A stretch of 64,000 nucleotides of DNA from Sanguinoderma infundibulare (Eukaryota; Basidiomycota; Agaricomycetes; Polyporales; Polyporaceae). Of the stretch, positions 23,851 through 34,677 are shown one piece after another. The stretch lies in the NCBI GenBank assembly GCA_032821775.1, contig JAVLRN010000010.1, positions 1,178,001 to 1,242,000 on the forward strand. Reading direction: 5' to 3'. Under the pieces are notes generated by a model. That model was not told where the DNA came from. It searched no databases and was given only the letters and a program-made list of their open reading frames with translations. The translations under genes and the position numbers were made by a program. Position 1 is the stretch's first letter; each line of letters opens with the position of its first letter.

Positions 23851-24308
23851 AATACCTTTGTGTTTTACTCATCCGACCACGGGCATCGCGACTCGGAGGA
23901 TGTGCAGAGGTTTAGCTTGGGCCCCAGGCCAGGAACGGAACGGGCGTGACGCGCGAGGCGCTTTAGATCCCGAACTTCTGCTGGGAGTTGTACCGCACGT
24001 GCCTGTTTGCTCATGGTCTTACAGGTTTCGTCGGATCCCACAAAACCATGCATAGCCATGGCCGCTGCAGGCAAGTAGCGCTTCCGCTGATGCGTGGATG
24101 CAGGCTTCATTTATAAGTACCCTGTGTCGAATGATTGGAATATGTGGTGCGAAGTCGGAGGTGCTCATGTGCCTGACTCAAAACTGTGCACGTCATCCCA
24201 TCATATTCGCGCGCAGAAATCTCGATTCGACCTGAGTTGAAGACTCAACTGCACTAGCCACCATCCATCCGAGTCGGAGCCGCCACAGAAATTGGAATGA
24301 AATCCTTG

Positions 24309-26056
24309 TCACAGTGCACTGTATCTAAAAGCATCGGGCCGAACCAAGATCTTGACTGCGACATTGTCAGTACAGCTTGACGCGCACTAGCCACCCTATG
24401 TGGAGGGCAAGAAGACACTTACCGTGTTCATCTTTCTCAAACAGCAACGCCTTTATACCCTTCTCGACGAACTCCTCCAGCGTGATGCGACGCGTGATCA
24501 AGTTCCCTATCCCATTGAACTTCCCGGCTGCGACGGCGTTCAGCATCTCGGCATGGGCGCGGTCGAATGCGAGGACACCTGCGGGATGTAATGAAGTCGC
24601 AACCTGAGACTTGCCTCGAGACTCTCATGTCAAGACGCACCCGTGAACCTGAACTCTTTGTATGTAATTGCGTCTATGTCGAGCACCGGTTTGTGCTCCC
24701 ATACGGCAACGTTGACCACGTTCCCCCGCGGACGGACCGAGTCAAACGCGGTGTCCAATGTGCGTTGGTTCCCGGCGCAGTCGAAAACGACATCAGCCCC
24801 GCGATCTCCAGTCGCCTGGCGCACGGCGCCCGAAACGTCGACGTCCGGACAAGTGGGGTCATAGACAACGTCTGCACCGTGCGAGGTTGCGAGCTCCCGT
24901 CTCTTCAAGGCTGGCTCGGACACGGCGACCCAAGAAGCCCCGAACACTCTGGGCAGATTTCTCATCAGTTTGGGAACGATGCACGGAGCCACGAGTCCGG
25001 ATAACGCACCGCGCAACTCTCAAAACCAGCAGACCAATCTTAGATGCCAGGGTGAGCGAAGTCTCCCGCTATACAGCCATGACGATGCAACTCACCGGAC
25101 CAGCCCCAAGAATGAGCACTGTATCGCCAGCTTGAATATTCGACCGCTTGACAGCATGCCAGGCGACGGCCAAAGGCTCCATAAGGGCACCAACGTCCAC
25201 TATGGCTTTGTGAGCTTAGGACAGCGAGCTAGATCAAGGACTCCTTACAGGGTATGCCATCGGGCAGGACGTGAACGAGGTCCTCATCAACTGAAATGTA
25301 CTCGGCTAGACCCCCGCCACAACCGCCTATTCCCTGTGTAGGATGCTAATCAAAACACTGAGCTAGTATGGATAGAGGGACTCTTTGCTCACGATAAATG
25401 TCGTATGACGGCAGAGGTTCCGGGCACCCTCTCGACAGAATGGGCAGGAGGGCTTCCTGCACGACAAGAGTGGTTCTCTGGTAAATCGTCAGCGCGCCTT
25501 AATGGACTGAATCTGATTCGCAGAGGGTACGCACACGACCGCGTTCAGTCCGACACGAAGACGGGACGTATTCACTCTCGATCCAATCTCTACGATCGTC
25601 CCTGACATCCTGTCGTGCTGTTAGACCATATCACATTCGTGGCTTTGCTGCAACTTACTCATGGCCCATGACCACCGGAAGTGTCTCGTTTGTGACGACA
25701 TGCGGCTCGGTGAGCGTTGGCGAGACGGGGAGGATGCTGGAGTAGGAATGGAGATCGGAACCGCAAACTGTGCATCGTACAAGCGTAGATCAGACTAAAG
25801 ACACTCGTTGTACGACGGCATGTCTACGTACTGCCATTCCTGAATCAGACCAGATGAATCGTTCGGTACCGAGCGAATATTGAATGTGGGTGCTTTCAAA
25901 CTCACCATGCAACCTAAACGGCCACTTAGTTGCGAAGCAATGCAATCGATGGAACAAAAGACGGACCTTGATCTTCACCTGCTTCTCTCCTACGCGAGGC
26001 TCCGGAATTTCATCAAGACGGATGTCCCCAGGCCCATAGTAGCGTATCACCCTCAT
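24309..26056 (-). CDS. Zinc-dependent medium-chain alcohol dehydrogenase ((R,R)-butanediol dehydrogenase-like)
   Basis: Twelve exons join in phase to 367 residues: complement(25967..26056, 25906..25913, 25832..25839, 25659..25767, 25535..25609, 25393..25477, 25249..25333, 25096..25199, 25010..25038, 24641..24948, 24423..24578, 24309..24355). The catalytic zinc site is Cys37 (GICGSDLH) with His71-Glu72 (MGHE). Structural-zinc cysteines are 103, 108, 111 and 119 (SCRKPSCPFCREGARNLC). The Rossmann motif GAGPIG is at 185-190. The family oxidises secondary alcohols or polyols with NAD(P), or reduces the ketone. Two exons are only 8 nt long, yet both are needed to build VAWNGICGSD. It lies head-on to the terpene synthase side and could oxidise a terpene alcohol, but a primary-metabolism role is equally possible. 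Confidence 0.92.
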
Positions 26057-26531
26057 CCTGGTGGGAGCTGGTCGAGTCTTGCGATACCCGTTGCCCAGCA
26101 CGTCACGATATGAACTGTGAGAACGAATTGCGCTACCCCGTCCACGATTTGGGAAGGCCTCCTGACTCACCGTGGAGCCGCTTGCGGGGAATTACCGTAT
26201 TTAGACGATACCGTCTCGGATACAACGCATTCTACTAGTCAATAGGTTCATAAAGGTATAGTACAAAGATGTCTGGAAAGCAAGAGTAAGCCGGCCTCAA
26301 TACAAATCACTGCATCGTTGAGCGCCTGGCATGAAGTCGCACAACATTGCACGTCCTGCCACCACTCCTAATCTCGCCGCAAGGCGTACTCAGTCACAAG
26401 ACCTCGCAGTTGCGGATCCAAATACGTGTCACTTCGGAAAAGTCGTCGAGCGCACATAACACGTTAATCCCCACCTTCGGCAAGGCGAAATTCCTCTCCG
26501 AGCGGCAGCGCAGGCACTCGATCAACGCCTC
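26057..26531. other. Intergenic
   Basis: Promoter side of the alcohol dehydrogenase and 3' side of the F-box/LRR gene. No further feature seen. Confidence 0.5.
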
Positions 26532-27920
26532 TCAGAACTCGTCGTGGCTGGTATCGAACACGTACACTTCGATCGCCTTCAGGTCCGGGCACGCCGACGA
26601 TGTGCCGCTCTGCGAAGTGTCAAGAAGGCCGAGGAGGAGGTTCAGCGTATCGCCCCAGGAGCCCTTGCGCGGCCGTGCCTGTAATGACTCCAGGACCGGG
26701 AAGGCGCGAAACATATTGCTCCACGTATCCCGCGCCGCATCATTGCAGTCCCCTTCGATCGTCAAACGCTTGAGAGGCGCGGAGCCAAAGGCTCCGATAA
26801 GATCGTGGACCGCACGCGAAAGTGTCATGACCGCAGACCAGGAAGAGCCGAGGAGTACTGGTATTTGAAGGGAGAGAAGGACTCCGGGAGAAGCGATGGA
26901 AGGCCGACTGTCCAATGAGTACACCCATGTTGCGGTGATAGTGACGTCTGTGGCTGCTGCGAGCACCGGCATGGTCGCGCTATGAAGCCTGGGGAGCACG
27001 TCGGCTTGAATGCTGTAAAGGGTGTTCGAGTGCACAGGTGGCACGTTCGAGGTGATGACGGCCGATACTGTCTGGGGGAGGAACAGGTGCGAAAGAAATC
27101 GGGACGTGTAGATAGGCATGTGCTCGCTCAGCCACAAGCGTTTCAGATTTGGAAGATGGATAGCGGCCCTGCGCGGAGTTGACGACGTCGCCCAGTCTCC
27201 TGAGAGGTGCTGCAGACATGCCACCAAGGTGAAATCTTGGAGAAGAGTGCACGAAGTCAAAGTATCGAGGAAGTGGTCAAATGAGGAGCCGCATAGACAG
27301 TGCGCGAGGGATAGGCTCTGCAACTTGGCGCAGAGTAAAGGATCTTGAGGGGCGATAGTGCGGCGGAGCACCAACGATTGAAGGCACGGGAAACGCTGGG
27401 CGGACAGCTGAACGTCGTCGAACTTGTTGCCGGTCTCTTCGGCATTTGAAAGAAATACGGAGATGGGGAATTTGAGAGTTTCGAGGTTGGGAAGGTCGCC
27501 GGCATTGCGAAGGAATGCGAGGGCCGCCGGTCGCCATGTGTTCTCTACACGGGAAAACAGAAGAGTACGGAGACGTTTGACATGCGGCGATAAAGCCTTG
27601 AACGTCTTCACCGGAGAGAAACCACGAACTCCGAAGGTAAAGTCAATGGTCGCCGGCACGGATCGAGCGAGAAGGAGCTTCGTCCAACTTGTCTTGAACG
27701 CGGCGTCAATCACGCGCCATAGGCCCGGCGACGCGACAGCGACGCGGCGCCAATAGCGACAGACGACCATGAGGGGTAGCCAGCGCATATTTGCAGAGCG
27801 AGGCCGGTGAGGCGTGGAAGGTGGAGTGGCATCTTCTGCGTAGTGGAGGAAGATTTGCACAAGGAGCTCGTTCGGAAGTCGGTTTATCGGGGCGATGTGG
27901 TGCTCAACTTCAGAGATATC
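26532..27920 (-). CDS. F-box/LRR-type protein (5' end unresolved)
   Basis: One long exon encodes about 460 residues. It begins with the F-box-like helix INRLPNELLVQIFLHYAED, continues with MRWLPLMVVCRYWRRVAVAS and PGLWRVIDAAF (the classic agaricomycete F-box/LRR start), and then leucine-rich segments to the stop at 26532. Such proteins are substrate receptors of SCF ubiquitin ligases. The frame stays open upstream to a TAA at 27981, but no ATG occurs there, so a short upstream coding exon must exist or the start is lost. I see no internal frameshift. It lies between the alcohol dehydrogenase and a P450. Confidence 0.72.
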   Translation of the reverse strand, partial: DISEVEHHIAPINRLPNELLVQIFLHYAEDATPPSTPHRPRSANMRWLPLMVVCRYWRRVAVASPGLWRVIDAAFKTSWTKLLLARSVPATIDFTFGVRGFSPVKTFKALSPHVKRLRTLLFSRVENTWRPAALAFLRNAGDLPNLETLKFPISVFLSNAEETGNKFDDVQLSAQRFPCLQSLVLRRTIAPQDPLLCAKLQSLSLAHCLCGSSFDHFLDTLTSCTLLQDFTLVACLQHLSGDWATSSTPRRAAIHLPNLKRLWLSEHMPIYTSRFLSHLFLPQTVSAVITSNVPPVHSNTLYSIQADVLPRLHSATMPVLAAATDVTITATWVYSLDSRPSIASPGVLLSLQIPVLLGSSWSAVMTLSRAVHDLIGAFGSAPLKRLTIEGDCNDAARDTWSNMFRAFPVLESLQARPRKGSWGDTLNLLLGLLDTSQSGTSSACPDLKAIEVYVFDTSHDEF

Positions 27921-28692
27921 GGACCTCCCTTTAAAGATGTCTGAGAATGGAGCGCAGCAGGATAGTACTAGACATATGTGTTACTCCACAGGGACGTCTC
28001 TAGGAACGCCTTCGCCAGCTGATCGGTGCCGCGCAACTCCAGTGGACCCGGACGCGGATCCGGTGGAATTCGGGCCTCTGATACGGCGGACTTGAGCTGA
28101 CGAAGACTGCTCGTGACTAGCCGGTACTTTCAACCTGGACAGAAGGATTCGAGGGCGACACTCAGTGGGAACTGAAATGCCGTCCAGAGTATGTTGGAGC
28201 AGAGGAAGAATACGTTGACAAGCCAGAGGATTTAAGTAAGAGCACAGCGCACAACACACTGGTGATGAGGGGAAGAAACGAGACCGATAGTTGGCCGAGC
28301 TGACGGCGTGGCAAGAACGCTCCCCGCTAGATTTGGCAACTCAGACGCCCGTGTTGATATGGATGGAGTTCGAACTTCGGACAAGGAAAATGAACTCAGA
28401 CTTCATAAGTCACCACCACATCGTATCCAAGTCTTTCCGGACAATTGATGCATAGCTCCTTATTTTAAGAAAAATGTGGAGGAAACAGGAGAGGCACGAA
28501 CAGGCCTAGTGCGTAACTGCCTCCGAGTCTATAAAACAGTACCGACTTACGCAAAAGAAAGATACACGGTAGCGCACGAACAGGAGAGTTCGAAGCATTT
28601 GCGCTACTCGCTCAGAACGCAATTCTCTTCAATATTCGCCGAGGCGAAATTACTGCTCCTCGGAAAGCATCACTGAGGATCTAATGACAACT
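27921..28692. other. Region without a supported gene
   Basis: It should contain the 5' exon and promoter of the F-box/LRR gene and the 3' end of the next P450 gene. No other feature was recognised. Confidence 0.4.
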
Positions 28693-30791
28693 TCATTCAT
28701 CTTGACCCCCAACAGCGTACTGGTGTATCAACCTCTCTGCTGCAGCCAATCGTGGCCGAATATTACAACGAACATCCTCGGGGTATCTAAAGATCGCGGC
28801 TTCGTAAGCCGATTCTCAACAGTTGAGCGACTTCATTTGACTAGACTCACGAGTTGACCCCATCCGTCGGCTTGTATTGGATTCGGATTGGCTTTCCGTC
28901 TGGGTCGAGAGGAGGTGTTATGTCAAAGACATGCAGGACAGACGCGACATTGATGAAAAGCGACGCTTTAGCGAAGTGGTGTCCGGGACAACGCCTGCAT
29001 GCCGCCCGGAGTTAGCCCCATTCGCATGTCTGATTACTCTAGCTCAACGGCATACCTTCGACCATAGCCAAATATAAACTCCACGGGATCACGCACGGTG
29101 GGATCTAACTTGCCGTCACGGATGAAGCGCTCCGGACGAAAGTCTTCAGGATCCTCGTACACGTCGGGGTCGTGCATACAAGCCCTGAATACAATGTCAA
29201 TTCCGAACTCGTGTACAGGGGACATGGGCATACCATGTTGCCGGTATCAGTACAGTACCAGCGGGTATGAAATAGCCATTAAGCTCGTCGTCCTCCACAG
29301 TAGCATGTGGCACACCTGACGGTATCACAACGTGCCACTGCATGGCTTCCTTGATGATAGCGTCGATGTAGACCAGCGATTCTTGGTCGCTAAAGTCGGG
29401 CAAACGGTCCGGGCCGACAACTGCGTCGAGTTCCGCCTGGGCGTTTTGAAGAACGACAGGGTTGATAGAAATACCCAGGAACACCGCCTGTAGAGTGGAG
29501 AACACCTGAAACGCTTCGCATCAGTGAGATCAGCAGACCAAATGCGTGAATTAACAGTACTGTGTCGGTAGCGCCTGGGGTTGGGAGAGTGTCAGTTAAA
29601 AATATGCGGCTGGCGAGCGGCGATTACCTTCGTAAGCAACCACGCCCACGTTCTTCACGACTTCCTCGTCTTCCTCTGAAATCGTGCCCTGGATGGGAGA
29701 AAGCCTGGTAAACAGCCTTCCTACAATCGACTGAGAGCCTTCCCCTTTATCCTAAACCCAAGGCAATCACGTCTGAGTCATTAAGTTTTACCTGGTATGC
29801 AAGCGTCCACAACTCACCAATTGGGCCTTGGATAACGAATACGGCACATGCGCCAAACGATCCCCAGCTTCTTGCCATTGTTTCCATAGCTTCGGTGACT
29901 GAGCACCTGGAATCCATGGCTGAATGAAACGTAACAACGGAATGAACTCGACCAAGAATTTCCCGGGAACAAGGCCCTGCATAAAACCTTCCATGGCAGC
30001 TTCTGCAATGCCTATGAGCTCGTCGCCCTCATCCTTGACGTCAATGCCATAGAGAACCTTCATGATGCTGGCGGTAAATGTGCTGCGAAAGTGTTTAAAA
30101 TGAGCCGAATCGAATTCCAGCCATCGGAAGGCACAACGTACAACCGCATGGACTGCTTGAACCGCCCCGGGTTGTCTAACAGCTTTTTCAGAAATAGATG
30201 CGTCAAGGCACGTTGGACGGGTTGATATGCGATCGTTGCGTCTGGGCGGAAGAATTGCCAAAATGCGCGCCTGTGACGACGCCACCATTGGCCATAGGGC
30301 AGCAACCCGAAGTTGCGGCTCTGTCCGGACCTGTACACCATCGTTCAAAAGCGTCGAATTTGCACTCGGACGACGCACGAACTTACAGCTCTATCATTGG
30401 GCTCTGTACGCGGTCGGATGTATTCGCCGCCCTCTTCTCGAGGTACTCGGTAAGCACTTCCGAGCTTGCGAGTATGACGAAGGATTGGCCCAGAACTCGA
30501 AAGGGTATGATGTCCCCTTGAGATTATAGCAGACATAAGCGAGGGTAGAATAAGGAAAAGTCCGAGGAACTGACCAAACTCTTTACGGAGGTCGAGGTGC
30601 GCTAAAAAAGCGAATCGTCTAGGCATGTTAAACGAGTTCCCAACAATTGGCAACCCCTTTGGTCCAGGGGCAAGCGAAAGGCCACGAGTTCGAGCTCTCC
30701 ATTGAGTGGAAGATCGTATGTAGAGAAGGACGATGATTGCGACAGCTAGCGCGGCTGGACAGATGAGGGCGGAATCCGAGAGGACGTCCAT
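28693..30791 (-). CDS. Cytochrome P450 monooxygenase, gene 1
   Basis: Ten exons give 525 residues: complement(30575..30791, 30387..30516, 30142..30330, 29818..30082, 29628..29751, 29561..29574, 29234..29505, 29056..29184, 28851..28994, 28693..28786). An upstream ATG at 30818 would add nine residues. An N-terminal membrane anchor (ICPAALAVAIIVLLYI) is followed by the hinge APGPKGLPIVGN. The I-helix motif GATDT is encoded by a 14-nt exon. The ERF/PERF region is FRPERFIRD, and the haem loop FGYGRRRCPG spans an intron. The gene is ER-anchored and would need NADPH-P450 reductase. The overall pattern matches P450s often annotated as O-methylsterigmatocystin oxidoreductase-like; the substrate is unknown. 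It could hydroxylate a terpene. Confidence 0.92.
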
Positions 30792-30924
30792 CGGGAGAGG
30801 GTGCTTGTCAGTATCCACAAAACGCTCGAGGTCTTAAGTAGGGCACAGCGAAACCAAGGCAGCCTACCAACCTAAGGCACAGCACAAAGGGACGATCCTG
30901 TGTCATTGGTGCGGGTTTGGAGGC

Positions 30925-31065
30925 ATGGTATGGAAGGTCTATATTCCTGCAGCGCATCGGACGCTCAGCCTCTGCGACCTTCCCATACCAAATGTGGTGT
31001 TGGTGTACTTACTGAGACTCCACGTCATGGAAGGTCTATGTTATCGGACGCTCAGCCCTAACCTT
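30925..31065 (+). repeat. Short duplicated motif upstream of P450 gene 1
   Basis: The text atggaaggtctat followed by cggacgctcagcc occurs twice, at about 30928-30972 and 31027-31056. It could be a promoter duplication, but its role is unknown. 30792-31263 otherwise holds no gene. Confidence 0.45.
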
Positions 31066-31263
31066 CTCACTGGTAGGCTAAATGTGGCATGGTCGACCTC
31101 TTCCCAGTAGAAAGGTGAATCTTCTACAGAACGCCCCCATCGTAAATCGAACCAATTCGTGAAACACCGTGAAGTGTGCTCACCTCAAGCCATACGAGGT
31201 TTGGGTGGGGCAAGAGAGGCTCGCTCAAACAATTGAGGATGCTGGATATCGAGGTCAAGGCCA

Positions 31264-31567
31264 CATCAGTAATTCACACGAGTTCTGAACGTCTGGATAC
31301 CTGGCGCTTAGGGCGCCTAAGAGGGTGAAAACACAGACATTAACCTACCGTCGGCCGCCCACCCTTCGCGGCGCCACGGTTTGAAGTGCAGGAGGTATTA
31401 TTGCTTTTGCGCAACCGTCTGGGAGCGCGCGGTCCACGCGCGGGGACTGGAGAGTGTGTCAGTGCTCGCACATTGACGCACGGCGATGACCAGTATTGCC
31501 GATGATGGCGCCCGTCGTGCACTGGTTTCGTCGTCGGAGGGTGTTTGTAGGGGGCATCCGAGCCATT
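31264..31567 (+). repeat. Repeat block alpha, copy 1
   Basis: About 300 bp match 52345-52633 in direct orientation with scattered substitutions and one short internal indel (the ggtccacgcgcg part is absent from copy 2). Shared cores include cagtaattcacacgagttct and gatgatggcgcccgtcgtgc. No coding function was recognised. Confidence 0.8.
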
Positions 31568-31654
31568 GTGGGTCTTGTTGGACCTTTCGCCGCACTGTGA
31601 GTGTCCCTTTCAAAATGTCTGACAGGGTAGTTTTCCACCTCTGACCTCTGACCT

Positions 31655-31740
31655 CTGGCGTGTCTGAAATTGGTCTGAATTTATCTGAAAATGTCTGAAA
31701 ATGTCTGAAACGTCTGTGACAGACGTCTCAGAACTCCTGG
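31655..31740. repeat. Degenerate GTCTGAAA-type short repeats
   Basis: At least five copies of a tctgaaa(atg) unit follow one another, flanked by a small inverted repeat (gacgtct / agacgtc). Confidence 0.6.
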
Positions 31741-31982
31741 GAATTTCTGATGCAGGCGGCTTGATGTTGGAGTGGCTGGCATTGACTGGCACGAGTCTAG
31801 AGCACTGACATGACCAAGCTGTCGGTGCACTAGCTCGGAAGGCAATTGCATTGTAGCGTGTAATACAAAAGGTAATGAGGGTGAGAGGGCGAGCTGGCGG
31901 AACTTGGAAGGTTGAACCAGTGTATCGGGTCGCAGCCTTAGCGCCCAATCGAGCGGAGTTGGCCTCCGAATACGGCTTCATC

Positions 31983-32155
31983 CTGCCCAAAGTCCAGAGA
32001 CGTAGCCTCTGAACAAGACGTCGAGGGTAGCGGATCCCGAGCGTTGAAGTGCTAACTCGAGCCAATTGCCCATCTTCGTCGCTTTCCCAACATCGATGGT
32101 GCGCCATAAGGTCGGAGACGCGCGAGCTATGTCGCAAGACAAGCATCTCGCTTAA
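31983..32155 (-). pseudogene. F-box/LRR gene fragment
   Basis: The minus strand reads DIARASPTLWRTIDVG and then WLELALQRSGSATLDVLF, closely matching the end of the F-box region of the gene at 33274-34677 (DVARASPTLWRTIDVG). The fragment ends at a TGA and no start or LRR part remains. It is a third relic of this F-box subfamily. Confidence 0.7.
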
Positions 32156-32913
32156 TGGCGGTCCGGTTCACGGTGATCGGTTCGCAGACCGATTTGACAC
32201 CTCTTGACACCGCTCTACTCTCTCTGCCCTCTCTCGTCAACCTATCTTGCTCGTTTGTGTCGGCATTCTCTGGGCCTGACGCCTCACTCAATAAACCCTC
32301 GAAGGACAGTCAGCCAGTTCGTTTGCCATCACAACGGCTGGCGTGCAGGGCTAGTAGCGCGAGGCGGGATTTCAAGTGGCTTCAACGCACCAGGTGTCGG
32401 TCGTCGGTTCGCGGGGTCCTTCTTCGGTGCCCCGTCGCTTGGGCTGAGCATCTGACGAAGGCTTGCGCCCTCGGAGCGCACTTAAGTGAGGCCAGTAGCA
32501 GTATGCGGCGACTTGCTTGAAGGGCGGAAAGGAAGAGGACCGACAAAGGATGAAGAGGGGCAGCATCGCGAGAGGAGCGGCCGCCAGAGCGCCTCCGCGG
32601 CGCTCTGGTGGCCCCATGACTTGGCGATTCCTGGTAGGGCGACGACAGGGTCTGTCTTTTCACCTCACCGACACCACAAATGAGCTCGTGCACCTGCCCT
32701 ACCTCTTGGGACTCGATCGCAAGTGGACATCGTAGTACTGCTGGGTACGAAAACTGCAGTAGAAGTACGCTGCAAGGAATCGAGTCGCCCTTCAACGCAC
32801 GACTCACGGCGGCTGATGACGATATCTTCGCTTCCATCCACGATGACTGCAAGTCCAGCATTCCTATCTCTGAAGCGGCCCTGATTCCTCTAATAAGGCG
32901 ATTGGTGTCCTTG

Positions 32914-32920
32914 TATATAG
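32914..32920 (+). promoter_or_regulatory. Duplicated TATA-like box of the P450 fragment
   Basis: TATATAG lies 58-64 bp before the ATG at 32978. The same element occurs upstream of intact P450 gene 2. Confidence 0.4.
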
Positions 32921-32977
32921 AGATCCTTGACGTAAGACTTGGTGCAGACGATCTCCCCCTGTCTTTCTCTGACCTCC

Positions 32978-33273
32978 ATGGCCTCTGATACGCCGTCAGC
33001 TAGCTCGTGGCAACTATGGGCTGCCCTCGGTAGCATCTTAGCACTATTAATCAAGGCGCTAATCCAGCGTAAGCACCCTCGTCGACTACCCCCAGGCCCC
33101 CGACCACTCCCCATCCTCGGGAACGTTCTCGATCTGCCTCAATCCAACAATGGTGCATCGTGGCTCGCACTGTCTAGGAACTACGGTAAGTAGTGTAATA
33201 CTCGTGGCCTTGTTAATCACGCTGATTAGCGATGACCAGGGGATATTGTCTACCTCAACATCTTCGGACAGCC
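32978..33273 (+). pseudogene. Cytochrome P450 5' fragment (truncated copy of gene 2)
   Basis: Exon 1 (32978..33185, 208 nt) has exactly the length of exon 1 of P450 gene 2 and encodes WQLWAALGSILALLIKALI and LPPGPRPLPILGNVLDLP. After a 54-nt intron, exon 2 begins at 33240 (DIVYLNIFGQ) and is cut at about 33273. The rest of the gene, including the haem loop, is absent. Splice sites are intact, so the truncation is by rearrangement, not decay. Confidence 0.88.
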
Positions 33274-34677
33274 TCCGATGCCTCTCGAAGCCCCGCGAAA
33301 ACGGCATGGTCTGCGCCCGTGCCCAGGGATATCAAGGAGGGGAAGGTGCGGAAGAGCGTGGCCCACGCTTGGGCGTCGGCCGTCCCGCAATCACCGATGA
33401 TGCGCAGGTGCGTCAAAGATGCGGCACCGAGGATCCCGATCAAGTCGTTCAAACCGTCCGGCATGCGCATGTTCTGGGGTGGTTCAAAGTTGGTCAACCA
33501 GAATGCGAGGGAGATCAGGTCCCTTTCGGTCGTCGCAGGCCGACAATGAAGGGAATACGATCTTAACAAAATGGTGAGCGTGGCGCGGGTCACGGTTGAT
33601 AGTCCGGGTAGCGTGACAGTCAGGTTTGGGCTGGAAGCCGAGCAGACGACGCCACGGAGACAAACATCCGGCGGTGGAGGATCGTAAGCACGCCCCTTCT
33701 CCGCCATGATGAAGAGCGACGCTGGCGCAGGAACAACGATACGAGACAGGAAGCATGACGAAGAGGATGGAGGATGATGGAGCAGACGGAGGGAGACCAA
33801 AGATGGCAGCGATTGCGGAGGCCCGAGTCGTGCGTGGTTCGCGTTCTGTCCGTCAGAGAGTTGCTGGAGGAAGTTGACGAGCTCGAGATGGTTTAAATGT
33901 GGCATGGTTCCGAGCAGCTCGACGAACTGCTCGAGAGAATGATCACAAGGGGCACGCCATAAGCGAAAGCCTCCGAATTCGGGCATAGACGACAGGGTCC
34001 TTTGGCATGATAGCGCGGGTGAGGAGTAGGTCTGTGAGGCGGGGAAAGCGTTGGGAGGTGATCCGCAAGTCCGTGAATCCATCTGATTTTGTCTCGAACA
34101 ACTTGTAGTTTCCGTAGATTTCCAAGGTTTCTAAAGCAGGCAAGTTCGACCGGAAAAACTGCGCCGCCTTGGGCGACCAACGCAAGTGCAGACCCCGCAG
34201 ACGATGACAGTTGGGTTGAAGGAGGGACAGCTGCTTGTGGGAGATATCTACTCCGAAACTGACGTCGATGGTGGTAGCGGATCCGCAGCGGTCGAGGGCT
34301 AGCTGAGTCCACTTGACGGAATTTTTCCCCATCCCCACGTCGATAGTGCGCCAGAGGGTCGGCGATGCACGCGCGACGTCGCACCAATGGCGACAGATAA
34401 GCATCAGCTTAGTCCATCCCATCCCTGCGAGCCCGTCGTTGAACGAGGTCGCCTTATCAGCGGCAACTGCGTCACTGAAGCACCGGAAGATAAGAAGGAG
34501 AATCTCGTTCGGAAGCTGCGTAGGTACGAGCGACCGGTTCCAGCGGGACTTCAGCGCCATCCGTTCTCGGGCGATCTCTTTCTCCACGTTGTCCAGTTCG
34601 TCCAGGCGCCCTTTGATTTTTTCACATACTGCACTGAGAGGGGGAGGACCAAGGGGATGCGGGCAGGCAACGGGCAC
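33274..34677 (-). pseudogene. F-box/LRR gene, copy 1 (frameshift and 3' truncation)
   Basis: The ATG at 34677 starts a good F-box protein: RWNRSLVPTQLPNEILLLIF, LMLICRHWCDVARASPTLW, then leucine-rich segments. At 33949-33952 there is a run of four G (C on the coding strand) where the sister copy has three. This shifts the frame after RRLSLMACP and leads to an early stop. The shifted frame continues the family sequence (DHSLEQFVELLGTMPHLNHL) to about 33274, where the gene is cut and joined to the P450 fragment. The sister at 52634-53921 retains the 3' end that is lost here but lacks the F-box. Confidence 0.82.

Larger units (their letters stand above)
32420..33273 (+). repeat. Repeat block beta, copy 1 (P450 5' end with its promoter)
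   Basis: About 850 bp match the reverse complement of 51437-52341, covering the upstream region and first exons of P450 gene 2. Similarity stops sharply at about 33273, where F-box sequence begins. Confidence 0.85.
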
